Below are positions 16,556-25,206 of a DNA stretch of 64,000 bases, one piece after another; the stretch's first letter is position 1; each line of letters opens with the position of its first letter. A model generated the notes under the pieces. That model had not been told where the DNA came from and did no database searches. It was given only the letters and a program-made list of their open reading frames with translations. Source of the stretch: JAWXBK01 sp040878185. Lineage in GTDB: Bacteria; Pseudomonadota; Alphaproteobacteria; Dongiales; Dongiaceae. The position numbers and the translations under genes were made by a program. The stretch lies in contig JBBDMS010000033.1 of NCBI GenBank assembly GCA_040878185.1, positions 33,075-97,074 of the forward strand. The letters run 5' to 3'.

Positions 16556-17485
16556 CTGCATACCGATGCGCTTGCGCCTTCTTCGGATCGCCGGCCGGCG
16601 ACCGGCGTGCTCGCGGTCGTCATCGCGACCCTGTCCTATGGCAGCATCACGACGCTCTCGCGCCTCGCCTATGACGACGGCACCACGCCGATCACCATCG
16701 TCGCCATCCGAAACGCGTTTTTCGTTCTTGGCTTCGGCGCGTGGCTAATCGCGACGCGCGGCGGGCTCGTGCTGCCGCGCCGCGCCTGGTATGCAAGCCT
16801 GCTGCTCGGCCTTCTGATGGCGCTCTGGGGCTACGGCTATATGTCGTCGGTCGCCTATATTCCCGTCAGTCTCGCCGCCTTGCTGTATTTTACTTTTCCG
16901 CTGCTGGTCGGCGTCATCGCCGCGGTGACCGGACAGGAACGGATGACACTCATCCGGGCGCTGGCGCTGCTGATCGCGTTTGCCGGCCTTGCCCTCGCGC
17001 TCGGTCCGGCCTGGGACGGGCTCGACTGGCGCGGCGTTGCTCTGGTGATGATGGGATCGGTCACCTGCGCCATCGCGCATGTTTTCATCGCACCGGTCTT
17101 TCGCGACCACGACATCATCGCGATCAACTTCCTCGCCCATCTCTGGATGGTGATCGGATTTGCGATCTACGGCATCGCCATGCACGACTTTGCGCTGCCG
17201 CGCAGCACCGAAGGCCAGTTCATCGTGATGGCGGTCGTGCTGTTCTACATTCTTGCCTATACGCTCTGGTCGGTCGCGATCCGCTGGATCGGGCCGGTGC
17301 GCACCGCCGGCATGATGAATCTCGAGCCGATTGTCAGCGTCGGCGCGGCTGCGCTTATTCTCGGCGAGCGGCTCGGGCCGGTGCAGCTCGCCGGCTGCGC
17401 GCTGGTGTTTCTCGCACTTATGATCGTCGCGCGCCATCGCGGGACCAGCCGCTCGACCGCGCTCGTCGTGCGGCCCCGCCCCTGA
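16556..17485 (+). CDS. EamA/DMT superfamily transporter
   Basis: A ten-helix drug/metabolite-type transporter of about 309 residues; helices are visible from LAVVIATLSYGSITTL to LAGCALVFLALMIVA, in two EamA repeats. The start is not certain. A GTG at 16607 would place the start inside the first helix. An in-frame CTG at 16556, five bases after a strong GGAGG, would give a hydrophilic 17-residue tail (HTDALAPSSDRRPATG) as expected for this family, so I use it. Substrate unknown; members export amino acids or other metabolites. Confidence 0.82.
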   Translation: MHTDALAPSSDRRPATGVLAVVIATLSYGSITTLSRLAYDDGTTPITIVAIRNAFFVLGFGAWLIATRGGLVLPRRAWYASLLLGLLMALWGYGYMSSVAYIPVSLAALLYFTFPLLVGVIAAVTGQERMTLIRALALLIAFAGLALALGPAWDGLDWRGVALVMMGSVTCAIAHVFIAPVFRDHDIIAINFLAHLWMVIGFAIYGIAMHDFALPRSTEGQFIVMAVVLFYILAYTLWSVAIRWIGPVRTAGMMNLEPIVSVGAAALILGERLGPVQLAGCALVFLALMIVARHRGTSRSTALVVRPRP

Positions 17486-17492
17486 CGCAGCC

Positions 17493-18182
17493 GTGACCCG
17501 TCTCCTCGACCTCATCCATGTCGAGAACCCCTACCAAGGGTTCGATAAAGCGGCGTACCCGACCGATCTGCAGGGATGGGGGTCGACCGATCCCATCTTC
17601 AGCGCCCTGTTCGACAAGCTGCGACCCCGGCGCGTCGCCGAGATCGGTACGTGGAAAGGCGCCTCGGCGCTGCATATGGCCCAACTCGCGAACGAATATG
17701 GCATTCAGGATTGCGAAATCGTCTGCATCGACACCTGGCTCGGTTCGGTCGAGCACTGGTTCTTCCGCGAACGACCGGACTATTTTCCGTCGCTCAAGCT
17801 CAAACACGGTTATCCAACGCTGTATATGACGTTTTTGGCGAACGTGATCGAGGCCGGCGCGGTCGATCGCATCGTTCCCTTTCCTGTCGCCTCGACGGCG
17901 GCCGCGCGCTTTCTCGCCGCGCACGGCATCCTGTTCGATCTGATCTACATCGATGCCGCCCATCAGTATGACGAGGTCCAACTCGACGTCGGCCTGTTCT
18001 GGCCGCTGGTGCGACCGGGCGGCGTCATGTTCGGCGACGATTACGTCGACTCGTTTCCGGGTGTGATTCGCGCGGTCGACGAGTTCGCCGCGGCGATCGG
18101 CGGCAATCTTCAGGTCAACCGGAAATCCAGCAACAAATGGATGATCCAGCGCGAAGGTCCGCCCGTTTGCCCGCTTTCCTGA
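17493..18182 (+). CDS. Class I SAM-dependent methyltransferase (family 24-like)
   Basis: 229 residues, GTG start seven bases after the EamA stop. Motif I is RRVAEIGTWKGASALHMAQ, with an acidic residue in EIVCIDTWLG, and a second Asp motif FDLIYIDAAHQYDEVQLDV followed by LVRPGGVMFGDDY, the pattern of methyltransferase family 24 (often sugar, cephalosporin-hydroxylase-like or O-methyltransferases). Cytoplasmic; substrate unknown. Close spacing suggests co-transcription with the transporter gene. Confidence 0.82.
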   Translation: MTRLLDLIHVENPYQGFDKAAYPTDLQGWGSTDPIFSALFDKLRPRRVAEIGTWKGASALHMAQLANEYGIQDCEIVCIDTWLGSVEHWFFRERPDYFPSLKLKHGYPTLYMTFLANVIEAGAVDRIVPFPVASTAAARFLAAHGILFDLIYIDAAHQYDEVQLDVGLFWPLVRPGGVMFGDDYVDSFPGVIRAVDEFAAAIGGNLQVNRKSSNKWMIQREGPPVCPLS

Positions 18183-18210
18183 TCGGCGCCGAGGGCTGCC
18201 GGCGTCCACA

Positions 18211-18238
18211 TTGACACCGCCCGCCTCTGTGGTAGCGT
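18211..18238 (+). promoter_or_regulatory. Candidate promoter of the guanidine hydrolase-ABC operon
   Basis: A perfect TTGACA hexamer and, 16 bases later, TAGCGT. The start codon of the next gene is 34 bases downstream, after GGGAGA. The minus-ten element is weak but the spacing and position are right. Confidence 0.45.
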
Positions 18239-18272
18239 GCCGCAAAATCAAGGAAATCCGGGAGAAAATGCA

Positions 18273-19169
18273 ATGGTCGGCAAGAGCGGGAACGGCAATG
18301 GCGGCGCCGGTCAGTGGGGCGTCAATTCCGAGTACGGCAAGCTGCATGACGTGCTGCTCTGCGTGCCGGAAAATTTCAAATGGCTGCCGACCAGCTCCAT
18401 CTCGAAGGCGACCCTGCGCGATCCCGACAGCAAGTACGATCTGCAGACCGCGATGCGTCAGCATCGCGAGATGACGTCGGCCTATGAAGACGCCGGCGTC
18501 ACGGTCCACCATATCGTCACCGACCAGGCGCTGCCCTATCAGGTCTATGCGCGCGACAGCTCATTCATGACGCCGTGGGGCGCCGTCATCACGCAGATGG
18601 CGCAATGGTGGCGGCGCGGTGAGTACGGCCCGGTCATCGATTTCTATCTGTCGAAGGGCATCCCGATCTGGAACAAGGTCACCGCCTCGGCCTTCGAGGG
18701 CGGCGATTTCGACATCATCGAACCGGGTTGCGTGCTGATCGGCTATTGCGGCGAGCGCACGCAGGAACCGGCCGCAAAGCAGGTTCAGGGCTGGCTCGAG
18801 AAGGAAGGCTGGGAGGTTCGCCTCGCGCCGATCGCCGAGCATTACGTCCATATCGACCTGATGGTCTGCATGCTGGCCGACAAACTGGCGGCTGTTTGCG
18901 TCGATACCACCGATCAGAAGACGCTCGACTGGCTCAAGGCCAAAAAGATCGAGATCATCGACGTCAATTACCGCGACACGATGGAGCTCGGCTGCAACGT
19001 GATGGCACTCGGCGACGACAAGGTAATCTCGACCTCGCGCAGCAAGGATCTCAACGCCCAGCTTAAGGCGAGTGGTTTCACCGTCTACGATCCGGAAGTG
19101 ACGATGTTCACCAAGGGCGGCGGCGGCGTGCATTGCATGGCGCAGGCGCTGCGCCGTGATTTCGTCTGA
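18273..19169 (+). CDS. Guanidino-group hydrolase/amidinotransferase family protein (DDAH/arginine deiminase-like)
   Basis: 298 residues of the beta/alpha-propeller guanidine-modifying superfamily (arginine deiminase, dimethylarginine dimethylaminohydrolase, amidinotransferases). Visible sites: YARDSSFMTPWG near 90, the acidic FEGGDFDI, a catalytic His at H193 in HYVHIDLMVCML, and the nucleophilic Cys C288 in GGGGVHCMAQ near the C-terminus. Such enzymes hydrolyse or transfer the amidino group of arginine-like compounds through a Cys thiouronium intermediate. The start is the ATG preceded by GGGAGAAAATGCA. It is followed by a polyamine-type ABC ATPase gene 25 bases on, suggesting that an imported guanidino compound is the substrate. 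Exact specificity is not readable. Confidence 0.87.
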   Translation: MVGKSGNGNGGAGQWGVNSEYGKLHDVLLCVPENFKWLPTSSISKATLRDPDSKYDLQTAMRQHREMTSAYEDAGVTVHHIVTDQALPYQVYARDSSFMTPWGAVITQMAQWWRRGEYGPVIDFYLSKGIPIWNKVTASAFEGGDFDIIEPGCVLIGYCGERTQEPAAKQVQGWLEKEGWEVRLAPIAEHYVHIDLMVCMLADKLAAVCVDTTDQKTLDWLKAKKIEIIDVNYRDTMELGCNVMALGDDKVISTSRSKDLNAQLKASGFTVYDPEVTMFTKGGGGVHCMAQALRRDFV

Positions 19170-19194
19170 CGATGACCGGCCGCCGGACCTCGCC

Positions 19195-20292
19195 ATGACA
19201 AACACCGAGCGCGGCATCGGACTGCAGTTCCGGGGCGTCGCCAAGCATTACGGCACGGTTCGCGCGGTCGACGGCGTCGATCTCGACGTGCCGCGCGGTG
19301 AGTTCCTGACCCTGCTCGGGCCTTCGGGGTCGGGCAAGACCACGATGCTGATGATGATCGCCGGCTTCACCGGACCGACCGAAGGCCGCATCCTCCTCGA
19401 TGGCCGCGACATCACCGATCTGCCGCCCGAGAAGCGCAATTTCGGCATGGTGTTTCAGGGCTACGCGCTGTTTCCGCATCTCTCGGTCTTCGACAATATC
19501 GCCTTTCCGCTGAAGGTGCGCCGCCAGTCCGGCGCCGAGATGAAAGAGAAGGTGCACCGCGCCCTCGATCTGGTGCAGCTCCGCCATCTGGCTGACCGCA
19601 ATCCGCGCCAGCTTTCGGGCGGGCAACAGCAGCGCGTGGCCCTCGCCCGCGCGCTCGTCTTCAGTCCCGAAATCCTGCTGCTCGACGAGCCGCTCGGCGC
19701 GCTCGATCGCAAGCTGCGCCAGGAAGTACAGATCGAGCTCAAGGAACTGCACCGACGCGTGGGCACGACCTTCATCTACGTGACGCACGATCAGGAAGAA
19801 GCCCTGTCGATGTCCGATCGCATCGCGATCGTCCGCGACGGCAAGTTCGTGCAGGTCGGCACGCCGGATGAACTCTATGAACGGCCGAAGACGCGGTTCG
19901 TCGCCGGCTTCCTCGGCGAGAGCAATTTCCTCAAGGGCCGCGTCAACGCAACGGCCAACGGCGACATCAGCTACGATATCGGCGGTGCGACCTATCGCCA
20001 GAAGGCGAACGGCTGGGTTCCGGCATCGGGCGACGAAATCCTGATCGCGATGCGGCCGGAGAAAGTACGCATCGACGCAATGCGGCCGGCCGAAAGCGTC
20101 AATGCGATCGAAGGCACGGTGCGTAACTGGAATTATTTCGGCAGCAGCTTCCACATGACGCTCGCCCATCCCGGCGTCGGCGACATCGTGGTTTCCTGTC
20201 CCGCCTGGCGCACCAAGATCACGCCCGAGAACGGCGCCCGGCTGTGGGTGGGCTGGGACGCGGACGCCGGCGTCGTGGTCGTCGACGACTGA
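19195..20292 (+). CDS. ABC transporter ATP-binding protein, spermidine/putrescine type
   Basis: 365 residues, PotA-like. Walker A is GPSGSGKT, Q-loop MVFQGYALFPHLSV, signature LSGGQQQRVALARAL, Walker B EILLLDEPLGALD and the switch His in YVTHDQEEALSMSDRI. The C-terminal 110 residues form the TOBE regulatory domain (LIAMRPEKVRIDAM, VEGTVRN-like). It energises a polyamine/opine/amine importer; the substrate-binding protein and two permeases are encoded about 3 kb downstream on the same strand, separated by the Rieske gene and two minus-strand genes. An earlier in-frame GTG exists but would overlap the preceding gene. Confidence 0.93.
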   Translation: MTNTERGIGLQFRGVAKHYGTVRAVDGVDLDVPRGEFLTLLGPSGSGKTTMLMMIAGFTGPTEGRILLDGRDITDLPPEKRNFGMVFQGYALFPHLSVFDNIAFPLKVRRQSGAEMKEKVHRALDLVQLRHLADRNPRQLSGGQQQRVALARALVFSPEILLLDEPLGALDRKLRQEVQIELKELHRRVGTTFIYVTHDQEEALSMSDRIAIVRDGKFVQVGTPDELYERPKTRFVAGFLGESNFLKGRVNATANGDISYDIGGATYRQKANGWVPASGDEILIAMRPEKVRIDAMRPAESVNAIEGTVRNWNYFGSSFHMTLAHPGVGDIVVSCPAWRTKITPENGARLWVGWDADAGVVVVDD

Positions 20293-20299
20293 CGCTGCC

Positions 20300-21319
20300 A
20301 TGTCGGCGGTCGAAACCCTTCCCGCCCGCGTCTACTGCGATCCATCGGTCTTCGCCGAGGAACAACGGCGCATCTTCGCGCGGCAATGGGTCCTGGCCGC
20401 CCATGCCGGCCAGCTTGCGGAGCCCGGCCGCTTCGTCACCGCCGAGATCGCGGGTCAGCCGATCTTCGTGCTGCGCGGCCGCGACGGCCAGCTGCGCGGC
20501 TTCCACAATGTCTGCCGCCATCGTGCGTCGCCGCTGCTGCTGGCGGCGTCGGGTCAATGCAGTGTGCTCCGCTGTCCCTATCATGGCTGGCTCTACGACC
20601 AGACCGGCGCGCTCAAGAAGGCGCCGGGTTTCGAGGATGCGGCGCTCGATGCCGATCGCTGGGGCCTCTGGCCGGTGCGCGTCGGGAGCTGGAACGGGCT
20701 GGTCTTCGCCTGTCTCGACGACAAGGCACCGACGCTGATCGAATGGCTCGGCGATATCGTGCCGATCGCCGAGCAGTATCCGCCGATCGAGACACTGCGC
20801 TATTTCGGCGAGACGCTGCACGACGCACCGACCGACTGGAAGGCCTATGGCGACAATAGCTGCGAGGGCTATCACCTCAACCATGTGCATCGCGATCTGA
20901 GCGCGATGCTGGTCAAGGAGATGACCCGCATCCAGCCGGTCGAGAACGGGCAGTTCGTCCGCTTCGATGTCACCTACGATCTCGGCGATGGCGCGCCGCC
21001 CGCGCCGGGTACGTGGATCTATAAATTTCCGGCGACCCTGATGGTGTTGTCGACGCGGAGTGCGACGATCGATCAGGTGACGCCGCTGGACGCCGGGCGC
21101 ATGCGCATCTTCCGCTGGCTCTGGCTCTCGCCCGAGCGCAACGACGGCGAAGCGGCGCTCGGTTTCGCCGACAGCGTGTTGCGCGAGGACATGGCGATCA
21201 GCAACCTCATCCAGCGCAATCTTGCGGCCGGCATCTACGATCGCGGCGTGCTGTCGAGCGAGCGCGAACCCGGCACGATCGCCTTCCAGCGCTGGTATCG
21301 TGCGGCGATGGCGGCCTGA
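20300..21319 (+). CDS. Rieske-type aromatic ring-hydroxylating oxygenase family protein
   Basis: 339 residues. N-terminal Rieske domain with CRHRASPL and CPYHGW (Cys-X-His and Cys-X2-His ligands of the 2Fe-2S cluster); C-terminal catalytic domain with NSCEGYHLNHVH, which places two His ligands of the mononuclear iron five residues apart. This alpha-subunit group includes carnitine and glycine-betaine oxygenases as well as aromatic dioxygenases. The start lies eight bases after the ABC ATPase stop, so it is probably in the same transcript and may attack the imported amine. A reductase partner is not present nearby. Confidence 0.9.
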   Translation: MSAVETLPARVYCDPSVFAEEQRRIFARQWVLAAHAGQLAEPGRFVTAEIAGQPIFVLRGRDGQLRGFHNVCRHRASPLLLAASGQCSVLRCPYHGWLYDQTGALKKAPGFEDAALDADRWGLWPVRVGSWNGLVFACLDDKAPTLIEWLGDIVPIAEQYPPIETLRYFGETLHDAPTDWKAYGDNSCEGYHLNHVHRDLSAMLVKEMTRIQPVENGQFVRFDVTYDLGDGAPPAPGTWIYKFPATLMVLSTRSATIDQVTPLDAGRMRIFRWLWLSPERNDGEAALGFADSVLREDMAISNLIQRNLAAGIYDRGVLSSEREPGTIAFQRWYRAAMAA

Positions 21320-21385
21320 TCGGATCGCGTCGCGGCGCTTCGCGCGCGCAACCTCTCCGAACGACGGACCGAAGCGGCGGCTCGC

Positions 21386-21742
21386 TCAGCCCGTTTTCAT
21401 CGGCGTCTGCTGGTGGAAGGCCATCTTCCATTCGCCGTCGCGATTGACGTAGAGGCTGCTGACCAGCGCGCGATAGCGGTCGCCATCCTCCCGCTTCGCA
21501 CTCGCCTCGTAGGTCAGGATCGCGGCGGCGTCATCGAGCCGAAGGACCCCCTTCACATCGAACGCGACATCCTTCCAGCGCTGGCCGTCGCCGACCGTCG
21601 CTGCGATCTGGTCGCGGCTCATGACGCCGACCATCTCGGTGAAAGCGACGAGGCATTCGTCGTCGAGATGGGCGCGATAGAACTCGGCACCCTTGGTCCA
21701 GAATTGCCGCTCCAGCGACGCCAGTTCCTGTTCGATCGCCAT
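21386..21742 (-). CDS. SnoaL-like/DUF4440 family protein
   Basis: 118 residues forming a cone-shaped NTF2-like fold: helical start MAIEQELASLERQFWTKGAEFYRAHLDDECLVAFTE, then strands ending DGEWKMAFHQQTPM. The family includes small hydrolases, isomerases and binding proteins with no single chemistry. The start is the ATG giving the typical first helix; longer upstream frames are not protein-like. It lies downstream of the triple RidA-like gene on the same strand, convergent with the Rieske gene. Confidence 0.8.
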   Translation of the reverse strand: MAIEQELASLERQFWTKGAEFYRAHLDDECLVAFTEMVGVMSRDQIAATVGDGQRWKDVAFDVKGVLRLDDAAAILTYEASAKREDGDRYRALVSSLYVNRDGEWKMAFHQQTPMKTG

Positions 21743-21756
21743 CGCCTTCTCCCTTA

Positions 21757-21784
21757 TGACGGACCGCCCGTGACGGACCGCCCG
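21757..21784. repeat. 14-base tandem duplication
   Basis: Two perfect adjacent copies of TGACGGACCGCCCG just upstream of the SnoaL-like gene. Probably a replication-slippage product. Confidence 0.75.
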
Positions 21785-21837
21785 TGCCTGAGCGATCAAC
21801 CCGCCCGGGGGCCGCGGTTCCGGAGCCGGCCGGGTGG

Positions 21838-23076
21838 CTAACCCGCCATCGCGATGATCTCGATCTCGATCATCATCCCGACATAGGCGAGGGTCGGCAG
21901 TGGAATGCCGGTCGTGGTCGGGCCCGGTTCGGTAAAACATCCCGAACGGATCTTCAGATTGTCGTGAAGCTGTTCGGCCGAGGCGCCGCCGCGATAATAG
22001 GCCGTCACCTTGACGACATCGTCGAAGCCGAGCCCGTGCGCTTCGAGGACGCGACGGATCATTTCCATGCTGATCTTCGTCTGCGCGACGAGAGCGTCCG
22101 GCTCCATCACCACGCCCTTTGGCGTGAGCGCAACCTGCCCGCCGAGAAACACCATGTTCCCGCAGCGCACGCCGTGCTTGTACGGCAGATGGATCGGCCA
22201 GTCCCAATGGCCTTCGGGCCAGCTATGGCTCTTCGCCAGCCTCGCGCCGCTTTCGTCGCGCATGGCGATCACGTCGCTGCGGATCATGTGGCCCTTGCGC
22301 CCGTGGCGCGGCAGCGGAATGCCGGTCGCGGCCGGGCCGGGTTCGCGGAAATAGGTCGCCCGCGCACGCGCCGCCGCTTCCCAGTCCTCGAATCGGCCTT
22401 CGCCCTGGTACCAGTTCTTGATCTTCACGACGTCGTCGAAATCGGCGCCGAGCCGGCCGAGTACCAGTCCGATCCGGTCCATCACGCCGCCCATCTGCGC
22501 GACGATGTCGCCCTCGTCGAGCAGCTTGCCGGCCGCATCGGTCGGATCCTGTCCGCCGACGAAAATCATTTCGCCGCATTGCAGCCCGTGGCTAAACGGT
22601 TTAGGCAAAGGCGCAAGCTCGGCCGGATCGGCCGCACGCCGCGCGAGTGTCCGGTCGTCCGCCCCGCGCATGGCGATCGCCTCGATCTCGACCACCATCC
22701 CGTCATAGGCGAGCGCCGGCAGCGGCACCGCCGAAACCACCGGTCCTGGCCCGGCGCCCGGCAGGGCCTTCGCCATGGCGGCCAGCAGCCTGGTCTCGTC
22801 GGCGCGCCCGTCGGTCGCATAAAATGCGACCAGCTTCACGAGATCGGCTGGCTCGGCGCCGAATTCGGCCAGAACTCGCCGAATATTCTCCATGACCGCG
22901 GCGGTCTGCCGGTCGAGATCGCCCGGATGCAGGACCGTTCCGCTGCTGTCCAGATCGACCTGCCCGCCAACGAAAATCATGTTCCCGGCCCTGAGGCCGT
23001 GTTTATGCGAGACATGAATCGGCCAATCCCAATGGCCTTCCGGCCAGACATGCTTGCGCGGCATCGTTTCACCCAT
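21838..23076 (-). CDS. Three-domain RidA/YjgF-like protein
   Basis: 412 residues made of three RidA-fold (chorismate mutase-like) units at about 8-140, 150-275 and 280-410. Units 1 and 3 open with almost the same block (WPEGHWDWPIH, then KHG, GNMIFVGGQV or GNMVFLGGQV), so they are the closer pair; unit 2 lacks it. RidA is normally a homotrimer of single domains, so one chain here may form a whole trimer. The arginine that holds the enamine/imine substrate carboxylate in RidA is replaced in all three units (for example PVVSAVPLP and TTTGIPLP before the VEIEAIA-like strand), so classic imine deaminase activity is doubtful. Start chosen at the ATG after GGGGGAGAAG. Divergent from the solute-binding protein gene. 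Confidence 0.85.
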   Translation of the reverse strand: MGETMPRKHVWPEGHWDWPIHVSHKHGLRAGNMIFVGGQVDLDSSGTVLHPGDLDRQTAAVMENIRRVLAEFGAEPADLVKLVAFYATDGRADETRLLAAMAKALPGAGPGPVVSAVPLPALAYDGMVVEIEAIAMRGADDRTLARRAADPAELAPLPKPFSHGLQCGEMIFVGGQDPTDAAGKLLDEGDIVAQMGGVMDRIGLVLGRLGADFDDVVKIKNWYQGEGRFEDWEAAARARATYFREPGPAATGIPLPRHGRKGHMIRSDVIAMRDESGARLAKSHSWPEGHWDWPIHLPYKHGVRCGNMVFLGGQVALTPKGVVMEPDALVAQTKISMEMIRRVLEAHGLGFDDVVKVTAYYRGGASAEQLHDNLKIRSGCFTEPGPTTTGIPLPTLAYVGMMIEIEIIAMAG

Positions 23077-23210
23077 CTCTTCTCCCCCTGCCCGGTAGGG
23101 CCATTGCGCTTTCACGGCCGAATGTTAGCATCCGCGCCGGCGGGTTTGCGTCATAGCAGGCCCGTCCACGGACCAAAAGGCTTCACGCCAATCAGGGGAG
23201 GACAACCCGA

Positions 23211-24320
23211 ATGAATCCCAACAAGATGTTTCTCGAGGACTGCGCGCAAATCGCTGCAGAAAAATACAACAAGGGTCGGATCGATCGCCGCCAGCTTCTG
23301 AAGGCCTGCGCTGCGCTCGGGATGATCCCGGCCCTCAAGGCCGGCAAGGCTTACGCCGCAACGCCCAGCCAGCTCGTGCATGCGAACTGGGGCGGCGACG
23401 GCGCCGTCTGCACCAGCGACATCTACGGCAGTGCATTTCAGACCGAGACCGGCGTGCCGGTGACGGTCGATGGCTCGGGTCCGTTCGAAGGCACGATCAA
23501 GCAGATGGTCGAGACCAACTCGACGATCTGGGATTGCTGCGATTCGGACATCTTCACCGGCCTGCGTCTCGGCCGCGCGAAGCTGCTCGAGCCGATCGAT
23601 TATTCGATCGTCAACAGGGACGCGATCCTGGCGCCCTTCACCTACGACTATGTCGTGCTCGGCTACTGGTACAGCTATGCGCTGACCTACGATACGACGA
23701 AGGTCGACGGCGTGCCGACCTGGGTCGATTTCTTCGATGTCGAGAAGATTCCCGGCAAGCGCACGATGTACAAATGGATGAATGGTGCGGTCGAAGGGGC
23801 ATTACTCGCCGACGGCGTGCCGATGGACGAGGTCTATCCGCTCGACATGGACCGGGCGATGGAAAAGATCCTGAGCATCGAGGACCACGTCATCTATTGG
23901 GGCTCGGGTGCCGAAAGCCAGACCATGTTCCTCGACGAGGAAGTCGTCATGGGCAATATCTGGCAGACCCGCGCCACAGTGATCGAGCGCGACACCGGCG
24001 GGCGCGTCACCTGGTCCTGGGACCAGGCGATCGCTTATCCGGCGGGCTGGGTCATTCCCGGCAACAATCCGGCAGGCGCCGAATTTGCCAATCGCTGGAT
24101 CGCCACGATGCAGGATCCGGCCCTCCAGATCGCGGTTCTGGACTGCTACGGCCAGGGTCCATCCAATCCAGCGGCGACCGACATGATGACACCGGAACAG
24201 CGCCGGCTGCATCCGGCGGCGCCCGAGAATTACGAAGTCCAGCTCATCGCGGACCAGGAATACTGGGCGGCGAACTACGACGATATCCTGAACGCGTTCC
24301 TCGATAATATCTCCGCCTAG
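23211..24320 (+). CDS. ABC transporter substrate-binding protein, polyamine type
   Basis: 369 residues, extracellular solute-binding family 1 (PotD/PotF-like). The N-terminus contains a twin-arginine motif (IDRRQLLKACAALGM) before a hydrophobic stretch and an AYAATP cleavage region, so export by Tat is likely. The mature part has typical interdomain stretches (IWDCCDSDIF, YDYVVLGYWYSYALTYD, VITWGSGAE-like, YPAGWVIPGN). It delivers the ligand to the two permeases that follow at 15 and 1 base spacing. Ligand specificity cannot be read; a guanidino or quaternary amine fits the neighbouring enzymes. Confidence 0.92.
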   Translation: MNPNKMFLEDCAQIAAEKYNKGRIDRRQLLKACAALGMIPALKAGKAYAATPSQLVHANWGGDGAVCTSDIYGSAFQTETGVPVTVDGSGPFEGTIKQMVETNSTIWDCCDSDIFTGLRLGRAKLLEPIDYSIVNRDAILAPFTYDYVVLGYWYSYALTYDTTKVDGVPTWVDFFDVEKIPGKRTMYKWMNGAVEGALLADGVPMDEVYPLDMDRAMEKILSIEDHVIYWGSGAESQTMFLDEEVVMGNIWQTRATVIERDTGGRVTWSWDQAIAYPAGWVIPGNNPAGAEFANRWIATMQDPALQIAVLDCYGQGPSNPAATDMMTPEQRRLHPAAPENYEVQLIADQEYWAANYDDILNAFLDNISA

Positions 24321-24335
24321 GGGGACCGTTAGAAC

Positions 24336-25205
24336 GTGGCATTAGCAGACGCCAGTATCGGCGGCGATCGGACGCGGCTGCGGATCAATCCGTATGTCGT
24401 TCTGATCGCCCCGTTGCTGGTGCTGCTGATGTTTCTTTATGTCTGGCCGATGGCACAGGTGTTCTGGATCAGCATCAGCGATCCGGAATTCGGCCTGCAG
24501 AATTATGAAAAGCTGCTTTCGAACCGGGGCATTCTCAAGATGCTCCACACGACCTTCGAGGTCTGCCTCATCACGACGGCACTGGCGATGTTCTTCGGCT
24601 ACATCGTCGCCTACGCGATGGCCCATGTCGGCGATCGCCATCGCACCTGGATGCTGCTGTTCATCCTGGTGCCGTTCTGGGTCTCGGTGCTGGCGCGTGC
24701 CTTTTCCTGGCTGATGCTGCTGCACGACAACGGCATGGTGAACGATCTGCTGCGCGCCTGGGGCATCACCGACGAGCCGGTCCAGCTGGTTCGCAACCAG
24801 CTCGGCGTCTATATCGGGATGGTCCATTACATGATCCCCTACGCGGTTCTGCCGCTCTACGCCGGCATGCGCGCGATCGATCAGCGTTGCATTGCGGCGG
24901 CGCGCGGCCTCGGCGCCGGACCGTTCGAGGCGTTCTGGCGTGTTTTCCTGCCGCTCAGCCTGCCGGGCCTGATCGGCGCCGGCGTGCTGGTGTTCATCCT
25001 GACGCTCGGGTTCTTCGTCACGCCGGCCATTCTCGGCGGCGGCAAGACGATCATGGTGGCCGAGTATATCAGCGTACAGATTCTGCAGACGATCCGCTGG
25101 GGCATCGGTTCGATGCTGGCGGTAACGTTGTTGTTCATCGTTCTGGGCCTGCTCGCGGTGATGAGCCGCGTAATCGATCTGCGCAGCCTGTTCGGAGCGA
25201 AGTGA
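24336..25205 (+). CDS. ABC transporter permease, PotB-like
   Basis: 289 residues, GTG start. Six membrane helices are visible, beginning YVVLIAPLLVLLMFLYVWPM, with the EAA loop near IAAARGLGAGPFEAFWRVFLPLSLPGL that docks the ATPase. Forms the inner-membrane channel with the next gene product. One base separates the two permease genes, indicating a single transcript. Confidence 0.93.
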   Translation: MALADASIGGDRTRLRINPYVVLIAPLLVLLMFLYVWPMAQVFWISISDPEFGLQNYEKLLSNRGILKMLHTTFEVCLITTALAMFFGYIVAYAMAHVGDRHRTWMLLFILVPFWVSVLARAFSWLMLLHDNGMVNDLLRAWGITDEPVQLVRNQLGVYIGMVHYMIPYAVLPLYAGMRAIDQRCIAAARGLGAGPFEAFWRVFLPLSLPGLIGAGVLVFILTLGFFVTPAILGGGKTIMVAEYISVQILQTIRWGIGSMLAVTLLFIVLGLLAVMSRVIDLRSLFGAK

Positions 25206-25206
25206 G

